From Gemmatimonadota bacterium (GTDB taxonomy: Bacteria > Gemmatimonadota > Gemmatimonadetes > Longimicrobiales > UBA6960), in NCBI GenBank assembly GCA_019347995.1, contig JAHWKH010000090.1:1-7996 (forward strand): 7,996 bases of DNA. Direction: 5' to 3'. The translations under genes were made by a program, and so were the position numbers. Below, piece by piece: positions 1-6,472 of this stretch; positions within the stretch are counted from its first letter, which is position 1; each line of letters opens with the position of its first letter. The notes under the pieces are model-generated. The model did not search any database. It had not been told where the DNA came from and saw nothing but the letters and a program-made list of their open reading frames with translations.

Positions 1-1
1 T

Positions 2-313
2 GGTCCGCTGCTGGCGCTCCTCCTCCTGGACGCCGCCGCCCGCCATGGCGGCGGGCGCGTCCCGGACCGATTCGAATACAGGGCGCTGAGCCCGCTGTTC
101 GTGGACGAGGCGTTCCGTCTCGAGGGGGCGCGGGCGGGCGGTGGGCGGGCAGATCCCGCTGCACCCGGAGCGGCGGATCGCCGGGGCCTCGCCGATCCGG
201 ACGGCCCGGCGGAGCTCCACGGAGCTACGGGCGCGTCCGGGGTCGGGCTCTGGGTCGCCGGCCCGCGGGGATTGGCGATGCGGGCCGACGCCGGATGGGA
301 CGGCGCGAGCTAG
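2..313 (+). CDS. C-terminal part of a FAS1-like / 3-methylfumaryl-CoA-hydratase-like dehydratase (hotdog fold), 5'-truncated by the window
   Basis: The gene enters from the left edge in frame 2 and ends at a TAG at 311-313; about 103 residues are visible. The opening stretch (GPLLALLLLDAAARHGGG) and the following FEYRALSPLFVDEAFRLEG resemble the C-terminal hotdog domain of the HTD2/mesaconyl-C4-CoA-hydratase-like family. In that family a 'GPL...' helix is followed by an 'F.YR...PLF' strand, and the protein ends in a 'LW...G..AM.A' strand; here that is LWVAGPRGLAMRADAGW. Such enzymes hydrate or dehydrate CoA-linked acyl substrates in the cytoplasm. The exact substrate cannot be read from this fragment. 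Between the two conserved blocks lie about 30 more residues than I would expect, with weaker third-position GC, so a lineage-specific loop or a frameshift is possible. The gene converges on the hyuA-like gene 36 bp away. Family assignment is from memory of motif layout and is moderately sure. Confidence 0.6.
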   Translation, partial: GPLLALLLLDAAARHGGGRVPDRFEYRALSPLFVDEAFRLEGARAGGGRADPAAPGAADRRGLADPDGPAELHGATGASGVGLWVAGPRGLAMRADAGWDGAS

Positions 314-324
314 GGGATCGCTCC

Positions 325-346
325 GCGACCGGGGCGCCCCGCTCGC
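325..346. terminator. GC-rich hairpin between two convergent genes
   Basis: GCGA then CGGG (325-328, 330-333) pairs with CCCG then TCGC (338-341, 343-346) around a GCGC loop, with one C-C mismatch at 329/342. It lies in the 36 bp separating the two convergent stop codons, where a bidirectional terminator would be expected. There is no T-tract on either side, so the terminator role is inferred from position only. Confidence 0.35.
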
Positions 347-349
347 CGC

Positions 350-2365
350 TCATCCCTCGCCGGGGAGGAGGTGCATCACTCCCCAGCGGTCCACCTCCAG
401 CGTCCAGCCCGGCGGCAGCCAGGTGGTGGCGCTGTACTCGAGCACCAGGGCGGGACCGCTCAGCACGTGTCCCGCCCGCAGGTCCTGCCGCCACACCCGC
501 AGGGCGTCGATGTCCTCCCCCCGGAAGTGGATCCGGTGCGGCGCCCCCCCGGGCGCGCCTTCGGCGTCCTCCAGGGGGAAGGCCTCAAGGGGAGGGCCGG
601 GCGCCGTCGCCACGGCGCGGGTGGTGACCGCCTCCACGGGCGCTTCCTCGCGGGCGTAGCCGTACCGCTCGGCGTGGGCGCGGTGGAAGCGCGCCACCCA
701 TCCGTCCGCGGCCACCCTCAGCTCGTAGCTCTGGCCGCGGTACCGTGCATCCACCCACCGCTCCACGTCCACGTCTGCGGGGGAGACGCCCTCCTCCTCC
801 AGCAGCGTGGCGGCCCCCTTCTCCAGCGCGTCGAGCGCCCGCTCCACGCGCTCCTCGGCGTCGGCCTCGGCCGTGGCGAGGAGCACCGTGCGGGACGCCT
901 CGCGGGTCACGGGCGCCGTCAGGATCCCGTACGCGGAGAGGAGCCCCGGCGTCGGCGGAACCAGGGCCCGGGACGCGCCGAGGCGGGCGGTGAGCCCGGC
1001 CACGTGCAGCGCGCCCGCGCCGCCGACCGCCACCCGGACGAACTCCGCCGGATCGTAGCCCCGCTCCACCGAGATCACGCGGAGCGCCCGCTCCATGGCG
1101 GTGTCGGCCACGGCCAGGATCCCCTCGGCCGCCGCCTCCAACCCGGTGCCCAGGGCGTCGGCCAGCGCCCTCAGCGGAGCCTCCACCGCGGCACGGTCCA
1201 GGTGGCGCTCGCCGCCCAGGAAGGCGTCGCGGGGGAGGCGCCCCAGCCAGACGTGGGCGTCGGTGACGGTCACGCCCGTGCCGCCCCGGCCGTAGGCGAT
1301 GGGCCCCGGCGTGGCCCCCGCGCTCTGGGGCCCCACCCGCAGCGCGCCGCCCGTGTCCACCCGGGCGAGCGAGCCCCCACCCGCCCCCACCGTGTGGATG
1401 TCGATGACCGGCAGGGCCACCGGCTGCCCGTCGATCTGGAGCTCGCGGGTGTGCAGGGGCCGCCCCGGGCAGAGGGAGACGTCCGTCGACGTCCCTCCCA
1501 TGTCGAACGTGATCACGTTCTCCAGACCGGCCCGTCGGGCCCACGCCAGCGCGCCCACCACCCCACCCGCCGGTCCCGACAGCACCGTGTGCGCGGCCTC
1601 GCGCGCGGCCCGCTCCACCGGCAGCGTGCCTCCGTTGGATCCCATGACGGAGGTACGCTCGGCGCCCGCCTCACGGGCGAGCCGGCCCAGGTAGCGCGAC
1701 ATGACGGGAGCCACGTACGCGTTGACCACGGTGGTGGAGGTGCGCTCGTACTCGCGGTACTCGGGCAGGAGGTCCGACGAGACCGACACCGGCACCCCCG
1801 CTCCGGCGAGGGCGTCGGCCACGGCCCGCTCGTGGGACGGATCGGCGTAGCTGTGGAGGAGGACCACCGCCAGCGCCTCGGCGCCGGCGACGCGCTCGGC
1901 GAGGCCCGCCAGCTCGTCGCGATCGAGCGGCTCCACCTCCTCGCCACGGGGGCCCATACGGCCCGCCACGCCCAGGCGGTCCCGCCGCGCCACCAGCGGG
2001 GGCGGCCGGTGTCCCACCAGGGCGTACAGCTGCGGGCGGTCCTGCCGCCCGATCTCGATGACGTCCTCGAATCCGGCGTTCGTGACCAGCGTCACCCGGG
2101 CTCCGGTGCGCTCCAGGAGGGCGTTGGTGGCCACGGTGGAGCCGTGCAGCAGGACGAACGCAGGGGGGGGCTCGCCCAGCAGCTCGCGGATCCCGGACAG
2201 CACGGCCTCGGCGGGATCGTGGGGTGTGGAGGGCACCTTGAGGGTCCGCAGACGTCCCTCGCGCAGGAGCAGCAGGTCGGTGAAGGTGCCGCCGGTATCG
2301 ACCGCCACCACGGCGGGCCGTGAGGCCCGGGCCTCGGTTGACGCACCCGCCGGCGCGGGGGACAT
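350..2365 (-). CDS. Hydantoinase/oxoprolinase family protein, subunit A (HyuA-like)
   Basis: The 671-residue protein belongs to the ATP-dependent hydantoinase/5-oxoprolinase A family, whose ASKHA-like domain phosphorylates or activates an amide or carbonyl substrate. The N-terminal nucleotide-binding motif AVDTGGTFTDLLLL lies near residues 21-34. A second block, ITFDMGGTSTDVSL, is near 285-298, preceded by GSNGGTLPVERA (242-253) and LSGPAGGVVGA (262-272). The glycine-rich PGPIAYGRGGTGVTVTDAHV (353-372) and VGGAGALHVAGL (447-458) follow. The C-terminal domain ends with the family-typical EYSATTWLPPGW (643-654). The length is normal for the family. I chose the ATG at 2365 because the conserved domain begins about 18 residues later and a GGGGGCGG stretch lies 7 nt upstream. 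The open frame runs further to 2530 but then overlaps trpE; a GTG at 2425 is an alternative. Members include N-methylhydantoinase, 5-oxoprolinase and acetone/acetophenone carboxylase subunits and usually work with HyuB, which is not next to this gene, so the substrate is unknown. Confidence 0.93.
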   Translation of the reverse strand: MSPAPAGASTEARASRPAVVAVDTGGTFTDLLLLREGRLRTLKVPSTPHDPAEAVLSGIRELLGEPPPAFVLLHGSTVATNALLERTGARVTLVTNAGFEDVIEIGRQDRPQLYALVGHRPPPLVARRDRLGVAGRMGPRGEEVEPLDRDELAGLAERVAGAEALAVVLLHSYADPSHERAVADALAGAGVPVSVSSDLLPEYREYERTSTTVVNAYVAPVMSRYLGRLAREAGAERTSVMGSNGGTLPVERAAREAAHTVLSGPAGGVVGALAWARRAGLENVITFDMGGTSTDVSLCPGRPLHTRELQIDGQPVALPVIDIHTVGAGGGSLARVDTGGALRVGPQSAGATPGPIAYGRGGTGVTVTDAHVWLGRLPRDAFLGGERHLDRAAVEAPLRALADALGTGLEAAAEGILAVADTAMERALRVISVERGYDPAEFVRVAVGGAGALHVAGLTARLGASRALVPPTPGLLSAYGILTAPVTREASRTVLLATAEADAEERVERALDALEKGAATLLEEEGVSPADVDVERWVDARYRGQSYELRVAADGWVARFHRAHAERYGYAREEAPVEAVTTRAVATAPGPPLEAFPLEDAEGAPGGAPHRIHFRGEDIDALRVWRQDLRAGHVLSGPALVLEYSATTWLPPGWTLEVDRWGVMHLLPGEG

Positions 2366-2426
2366 TCCGCGGCCGCCCCCGACGGAGCCGCGAGGATCGC
2401 TTCCGTCTCCATCATCCGTGAGCACG

Positions 2427-3935
2427 ATGCGCGTCCATCCCGATTTCGATGAGTTTCGCTCGCTGGCGCGCCAGGCCGGGGTGATCCCGGTCTGGCGGGA
2501 GCTGCTCTTCGACCGGGACACGGCGGTCACGGCCTACCGAAAGCTGGCCCGCCCCCCCTTCGGCTTCCTGCTGGAGTCCGTGTTGGGCGGCGAGCAGTGG
2601 GCCCGCTACACCTTCGTGGGCACGCGCCCCTCGGGCGCCTGGCGCCTGAAGGACGGCCGCGTGGACTGGTGGAGCCCGCAGGCCGGCTGGTCCGCGGTCG
2701 AGACCGACGATCCACTGGCCGACCTCGACCGCCGCCTCGCCGCAGCCCGTCCCGCGGAGGTGCCCGGCCTGCCCCGTTTCTGGGGAGGGGCGGTAGGGTA
2801 CTTCGCCTACGACGTGGTGCGCCAGTTCGAGCGGCTGCCGGAGCCGCCGCCCGACGAGCTGGAGCTGCCCGACGGCCTCTTCCTGTTCACCGACGTGGTG
2901 CTGGCCATCGACAACCTGCGGGGCCGCGCCATGGCCATCGCGGCCGTGCACGTGGAGCCGGGGCTCGACGACGAGGCGCTGCGCGCGCGCTACGACGCGG
3001 GTGCGGCGCGGGCCGACGCCGTGGTGCGCGAGCTGGCGGAGGCCGATCCGCCGCCGCCGCTGGAGCTGGACGAGGCCGGGGCGGAGGCCGATCCGGCGTT
3101 CACCAGCAGCACCACCCGTGAGGCCTTCGAGGCCGGGGTGGAGCGCATCCGGGACTACATCCGTGCCGGCGACGCCTTCCAGGTGGTTCTCTCGCAGCGG
3201 CTCGGCATGGAGCTGTCCGCCTCCCCGTTCGACCTCTACCGGGCGCTGCGCTCGCTCAATCCGTCCCCCTACCTCTACTTCCTGGAGCTGGACGGGCTGA
3301 CGCTGGTGGGGAGCTCACCGGAGGTGCTGGTGCGGGTGGAGGACGGCACGGTGACCGTGCGCCCCATCGCGGGCACCCGGCCCCGGGGCCGGACTCCGGA
3401 GGAGGACCGTGCCATGGCCGAGGAGCTGTCGGCCGACGAGAAGGAGCTGGCCGAGCACCGCATGCTGGTGGACCTGGGGCGCAACGACGTCGGGCGGGTG
3501 GCCGAGTACGGGTCGGTCCGCGTGCCCGACCTGATGGTCGTGGAGCGCTACTCCCACGTCATGCACCTGGTGAGCCAGGTGGAAGGGGCGCTGCGGGAGG
3601 GGCTCTCGGCCCTGGACGTCCTGCGCGCCTGCTTTCCGGCGGGCACGGTCTCGGGCGCGCCCAAGGTCCGCGCCATGGAGATCATCGACGAGCTCGAGCC
3701 CGTGCGCCGGGGGCCCTACGCGGGGGCCGTCGGGCACGTCTCGTGGGGCGGGGAGCGCATGGACACGGCGATCACGATCCGCACGGTCGTGGCCGCCGGC
3801 GGGAAGGCGTGGGTGCAGGCCGGGGCGGGGATCGTGGCGGATTCGGACCCGGGGCGGGAGTACGAGGAGACGCTCAACAAGGCACGGGCGCTTTTGAGGG
3901 CGGCGGCCATGCTGCCTCGGGTGGACACGGGCTAG
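2427..3935 (+). CDS. trpE: Anthranilate synthase component I
   Basis: This 502-residue enzyme converts chorismate to anthranilate, the first committed step of tryptophan synthesis, using ammonia delivered by the TrpG glutamine amidotransferase. The N-terminal domain carries the tryptophan feedback motif LLES (48-51), which favours TrpE over the related PabB, and FWGGAVGYFAYDVVR (118-132). The chorismate-binding domain shows PIAGTRPRG (313-321), DEKELAEHRMLVDLGRND (337-354), FPAGTVSGAPK (403-413) and QAGAGIVADSDPGREYEETLNKA (464-486); all key blocks look intact. The start is taken at the ATG at 2427, since the open frame upstream to 2058 runs antisense through hyuA and lacks family similarity. 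A GTG at 2418, three codons earlier, is an equally possible start. No Shine-Dalgarno sequence is evident, so initiation may be leaderless or SD-independent. No trpG, trpD or trpC follows; the next 215 bp are non-coding. I see no leader peptide or attenuator. Confidence 0.96.
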   Translation: MRVHPDFDEFRSLARQAGVIPVWRELLFDRDTAVTAYRKLARPPFGFLLESVLGGEQWARYTFVGTRPSGAWRLKDGRVDWWSPQAGWSAVETDDPLADLDRRLAAARPAEVPGLPRFWGGAVGYFAYDVVRQFERLPEPPPDELELPDGLFLFTDVVLAIDNLRGRAMAIAAVHVEPGLDDEALRARYDAGAARADAVVRELAEADPPPPLELDEAGAEADPAFTSSTTREAFEAGVERIRDYIRAGDAFQVVLSQRLGMELSASPFDLYRALRSLNPSPYLYFLELDGLTLVGSSPEVLVRVEDGTVTVRPIAGTRPRGRTPEEDRAMAEELSADEKELAEHRMLVDLGRNDVGRVAEYGSVRVPDLMVVERYSHVMHLVSQVEGALREGLSALDVLRACFPAGTVSGAPKVRAMEIIDELEPVRRGPYAGAVGHVSWGGERMDTAITIRTVVAAGGKAWVQAGAGIVADSDPGREYEETLNKARALLRAAAMLPRVDTG

Positions 3936-3938
3936 GGG

Positions 3939-3959
3939 GGCGCCCGGGACGCGGGCGCC
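3939..3959 (+). terminator. Hairpin just after trpE, probable terminator
   Basis: A perfect 8-bp stem, GGCGCCCG (3939-3946) with CGGGCGCC (3952-3959), closes a 5-nt loop starting 3 nt after the trpE stop codon. No T-run follows, as is common in very GC-rich genomes, so termination is inferred from stem strength and position. Confidence 0.5.
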
Positions 3960-3967
3960 GCGCGGGC

Positions 3968-4082
3968 GGGAGGCCTCGGCATCCGTTCCGCCTCCTCGTT
4001 GCTTTCCAACTCTTCGCCCCGCGATGTGGGAGCTCGGCATCGTGCCGCCTCCCCGTTGCTTCTGGATCCTTTTCGCCCCGCG
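3968..4082. repeat. Two imperfect tandem copies of a ~55-bp direct repeat in non-coding DNA
   Basis: Copy 1 spans about 3968-4023 and copy 2 about 4028-4082, with a spacing of 58-60 bp. Both begin GGGAG, share CTCGGCATC, a CCGCCTCC then CGTTGCTT core, and end TTCGCCCCGCG, differing by scattered substitutions and short indels (roughly four-fifths identical by eye). On the minus strand each copy reads as a purine-rich GGAGGCGG segment followed by ATGCC, resembling a ribosome site plus start codon, but the frames that follow look like noise. The element lies between the trpE terminator hairpin and the end of the convergent PGPGW gene. The rest of the 3936-4150 gap is GC-rich; at 4131-4143 there is a short GCCCC/GGGGC hairpin that could terminate the minus-strand gene. 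I do not recognise the repeat family. Confidence 0.7.
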
Positions 4083-4150
4083 CGGCGGGGGTGGGGCGGG
4101 CCTTCCGGTTCGGCGGGGGTCGGCCCTCCTGCCCCGGCGGGGCCTGGGGC

Positions 4151-4555
4151 TCAGGCCAGGAGGATCTTCCAGGCGGCCCAGGCGCCGGCGCCGGCCAGGA
4201 TCGCGGCCGTCAGGACGGCGAGGCCCCGGGCGGGGGTGCTGGCGGTCTTCCAGCGTCTTCGCGCCCACGTGAGGATCCTGCGGCCGCGGACCTCGGCGGC
4301 GTCCAGGAGGCTCGCCACGCGCCGGGACTCCCGGGCCACCAGGGCGGCGCCCAGGGCCACGATGATCACGCCGGGACCCGGAGCGGGGAGGAAGAAGAGG
4401 CCCGCGAGGACGATAAGGACGCCGGCGCCCATGGTGAGCACCCTCCGCGTGCGGCTGTCGCCCTCTTGGTGGCTGCGCTCGTAGCGGTCCTGGAAGCGCC
4501 GGCCCGGCTCGCTCGCCTTCAGCTCGCGCCAGCGGCGGCGGATTCCTTTCAGCAT
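4151..4555 (-). CDS. PGPGW-type small transmembrane protein
   Basis: A 134-residue membrane protein. The N-terminal 38 residues are basic and charged (MLKGIRRRWRELKASEPGRRF...). The first hydrophobic segment, at about 42-56, runs into the PAPGPGVIIVALGAALVARE motif (58-77). This is the hallmark of the putative transmembrane PGPGW family, here with V replacing the usual W. Next comes a charged stretch with an arginine-rich RRRWK (99-103), and a third hydrophobic segment at about 112-133 ends the protein. The start is the ATG at 4553-4555, with a GGAG Shine-Dalgarno 9 nt upstream. It follows the M20 dipeptidase gene on the same strand after 92 bp, so co-transcription is possible but not shown. 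The family has no established biochemical function; I infer only an inner-membrane location. Confidence 0.82.
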   Translation of the reverse strand: MLKGIRRRWRELKASEPGRRFQDRYERSHQEGDSRTRRVLTMGAGVLIVLAGLFFLPAPGPGVIIVALGAALVARESRRVASLLDAAEVRGRRILTWARRRWKTASTPARGLAVLTAAILAGAGAWAAWKILLA

Positions 4556-4647
4556 GTGGGGCGGCTCCGGGTGGGACGGCGAGGCCCGGGTGAAGCGCGG
4601 ACACCCCCCCTCGGAGCAGGTTCCGTGCTCGGGAGGCTCCCTCGGGC

Positions 4648-6021
4648 TCAGCCCAGCCTCGCCCCGATCTCCTCGTACAGCCGCACCAGGGCCGGGATGC
4701 CCTTCTCGAAGTTTCCGACGCTCAGCCACTCGTCGGGGGCGTGCATGTTCGCTCCGGGCGACGCGAAGCCGACCAGGAGGACGGGGGCGTCCAGGATGCG
4801 CTCGAACTCCACGACGATGGGGATGGAGCCGCCCTCGCCGGTGAGCAGCGGCTTCGTTCCGAACGCCTCCTCGAGCGCCACCGACGCGGCGTCGAAAAGC
4901 GGCCCTCCCACCTCGGCCTTCCAGGGGAGCCCGCCGTGCAGCTCCACGATCTCGACCTCGACCCCGGGAGGCGTCACGCGTGCCACGTGATCGCGCACCT
5001 GCCGGGCGACCTGCGCCGGTCTCTGATCGGGCACCAGCCGGAAGCTGACCTTGGCCATGGCCCGGGCCGGCAGCACCGTCTTGGCCCCCTCGCCCGTATA
5101 GCCCGAGAGGAGGCCGTTGACCTCGCAGGTGGGGCGTATCCACAGGCGCTCCAGCGTGGAGTAGCCCTTCTCGCCCGCCAGCGCCGTGACGCCCACCTCC
5201 TTCTCGAAGGTCGCGTCGTCGAAGGGCAGGCGCCGGATCGTCTCGCGGGTCGCCTCGTCCCACTCCAGCACCGGGTCGTAGAAGCCCGGGACGGCGATCC
5301 GTCCGTCGTCGTCGTGGAAGGTGGCGAGGATACGGGCCAGGGCGGTCGCTGGATTGGGCACCGCCCCACCGTACGCGCCCGAGTGGAGGTCGGAGCGGGC
5401 GGCGCGGGCGCGCAGCTCCAGATAGGCCAGGCCCCGCAGCGAGAAGAGCAGGGAGGGCTGGCCCTCCTCGAACATGGCGGAGTCGCTGATGACCACCACG
5501 TCGGCCTTCAGCCGGTCGGCGTGCTCCTCCACGAACGGCACCAGGGAGGGCGATCCGATCTCCTCCTCCCCCTCCGCCAGCACCACCACGTTCACCGGCA
5601 GGACACCACCGTCGGCCAGCGCGGCCTCCAGTGCCTTCACGTGCATGAACAGCTGCCCCTTGTCGTCGGCCGATCCGCGGGCCCAGATGCGGCCCTCGCG
5701 CACCGCGGGATCGAAGGGCGGCGACGTCCACTCGTCCAGCGGCTCGGCAGGCTGCACGTCGTAGTGGCCGTAGACGAGGACGGTGGGCGCGTCCTCCCCG
5801 GCGCCGCGCCACTCCGCCAGGACGACGGGATGCCCCGGCGTGTCCAGCACCTCCGCATCCAGCCCGGCGGCCTCGAGTCGCTCGGCGAGCCAGCGCGCAG
5901 CCCGGCGCGTGTCCGCGTCGTGCTCGGAGCGAGCGCTGACCGAGGGGATACGCAGGAAGTCGAAGAGCTCCTCCCGGTAGCGGGGAAGATCGCGGGCGAT
6001 GCGGTCGCTGGAGGCGCTCAC
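4648..6021 (-). CDS. M20 family metallodipeptidase
   Basis: The 457-residue protein is a zinc-dependent peptidase of the M20 (ArgE/DapE/carnosinase-like) family, closest in layout to cytosolic non-specific dipeptidases, which release amino acids from di- or small peptides in the cytoplasm. The metal and catalytic blocks are complete: GHYDVQP (85-91, ligand H86 and adjacent D88), GSADDKGQ (116-123, bridging D119), AEGEEEIGS (149-157, catalytic E153 and ligand E154), ISDSAMF (178-184, ligand D180), DLHSGAYGG (211-219, dimerisation-domain H213) and NMHAPDEW (425-432, final ligand H427). Ligand roles are assigned by analogy with human CN2. The length is typical and there is no signal peptide. The start is a GTG at 6019-6021 with a weak GGAACGG 7 nt upstream; no in-frame ATG lies close by. 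It begins 22 bp after the end of the upstream small membrane protein gene, suggesting one transcript. Confidence 0.96.
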   Translation of the reverse strand: MSASSDRIARDLPRYREELFDFLRIPSVSARSEHDADTRRAARWLAERLEAAGLDAEVLDTPGHPVVLAEWRGAGEDAPTVLVYGHYDVQPAEPLDEWTSPPFDPAVREGRIWARGSADDKGQLFMHVKALEAALADGGVLPVNVVVLAEGEEEIGSPSLVPFVEEHADRLKADVVVISDSAMFEEGQPSLLFSLRGLAYLELRARAARSDLHSGAYGGAVPNPATALARILATFHDDDGRIAVPGFYDPVLEWDEATRETIRRLPFDDATFEKEVGVTALAGEKGYSTLERLWIRPTCEVNGLLSGYTGEGAKTVLPARAMAKVSFRLVPDQRPAQVARQVRDHVARVTPPGVEVEIVELHGGLPWKAEVGGPLFDAASVALEEAFGTKPLLTGEGGSIPIVVEFERILDAPVLLVGFASPGANMHAPDEWLSVGNFEKGIPALVRLYEEIGARLG

Positions 6022-6043
6022 GTGGGGGCCGTTCCGGGGCGTT

Positions 6044-6325
6044 CTAGAGCCAGCCCTTGATGCCCCAGCGGTACACCCAGGTCATGAGGCCGGCGAACGC
6101 GATGGCGCCGGCCATGCCGCCCAGGCTCAGCGCGTCGGGCTCGTAGAACTCGAAGATGCCCACCCCCAGCATCCCGCCGATGACCGCCGCGAAGGCGCCC
6201 AGCGTCCCCAGCACGACGGTGTGGCCCCCCGACTCCTCCTCGGGCAGCTTGACGACGACCTTCATGGCCATGCCGATGAGGACGCCCAGGACGATCCAGA
6301 TCCCGATGCCGATCCAGTTCTCCAT
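6044..6325 (-). CDS. Small membrane protein, GlsB/YeaQ/YmgE (transglycosylase-associated)-like
   Basis: A 93-residue, very hydrophobic protein with three predicted membrane segments, at about 4-22, 36-54 and 67-84, joined by short charged loops (KLPEEESGGH and EFYEPDALS). The pattern of a short N-terminal membrane helix, a 'lGtLGAfaavIGGmLG' glycine-rich second helix and a third helix near the C-terminus resembles GlsB/YeaQ/YmgE stress-response membrane proteins, whose role is poorly known. The second half is divergent, so the assignment is tentative. I chose the ATG at 6325 because the frame extends to 6430 only through a low-complexity, promoter-like stretch and GGGA lies 6 nt upstream of this codon. 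It is the first gene of the minus-strand group running into the dipeptidase and is divergent from the 6473 gene. Confidence 0.6.
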   Translation of the reverse strand: MENWIGIGIWIVLGVLIGMAMKVVVKLPEEESGGHTVVLGTLGAFAAVIGGMLGVGIFEFYEPDALSLGGMAGAIAFAGLMTWVYRWGIKGWL

Positions 6326-6411
6326 ATCCGTTCCCGACGGGTCGGTGTATTTCCAGCGCCGAACGGGAGAATCTAGGCCAGGGGCGGGGGCCCGACCACC
6401 CCGCGGGCGCG

Positions 6412-6440
6412 TTGACGAAGCCGCCCCCACAGGCCACGAT
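6412..6440 (+). promoter_or_regulatory. Possible sigma-70-type promoter for the 6473 gene
   Basis: TTGACG (6412-6417) matches five of six bases of the -35 consensus. At 17 bp spacing, CACGAT (6435-6440) gives only three matches to the -10. Transcription would start about 26 nt before the ATG at 6473. The site is in the 147-bp divergent spacer, where a promoter is expected, but the -10 is weak. I found no convincing promoter for the opposite gene at 6325. Confidence 0.28.
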
Positions 6441-6472
6441 CAGCGTGGAAGCCGTCTTCTCCATCGGATGCC

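Noticed and set aside
371..2323. Long plus-strand open frame (650 codons) opposite hyuA
   Set aside because: It is the antisense shadow of a strongly conserved gene; its product is rich in R, H, G and P with no recognisable domain, as expected for high-GC antisense frames.
2058..2426. N-terminal extension of the trpE frame
   Set aside because: The added residues are antisense to conserved HyuA sequence and are not part of TrpE; normal TrpE begins near 2427.
3968..4082. CRISPR array
   Set aside because: There are only two copies, the repeats are imperfect and ~55 bp long, with almost no spacer between them and no cas genes nearby.
3315..4604. Minus-strand open frame of 429 codons covering the repeat region and the trpE 3' end
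   Set aside because: It runs antisense to the conserved core of trpE and out of frame with the PGPGW gene; composition is arginine/proline-rich noise.
4151..5812. A single 553-residue minus-strand protein joining the dipeptidase region to the PGPGW protein
   Set aside because: The upstream part is out of frame with the intact dipeptidase and is noise; only the last 134 codons from 4555 are a real protein.
4741..6060. Long plus-strand open frame opposite the dipeptidase gene
   Set aside because: It is antisense to a complete, motif-intact M20 peptidase and lacks any recognisable motif.
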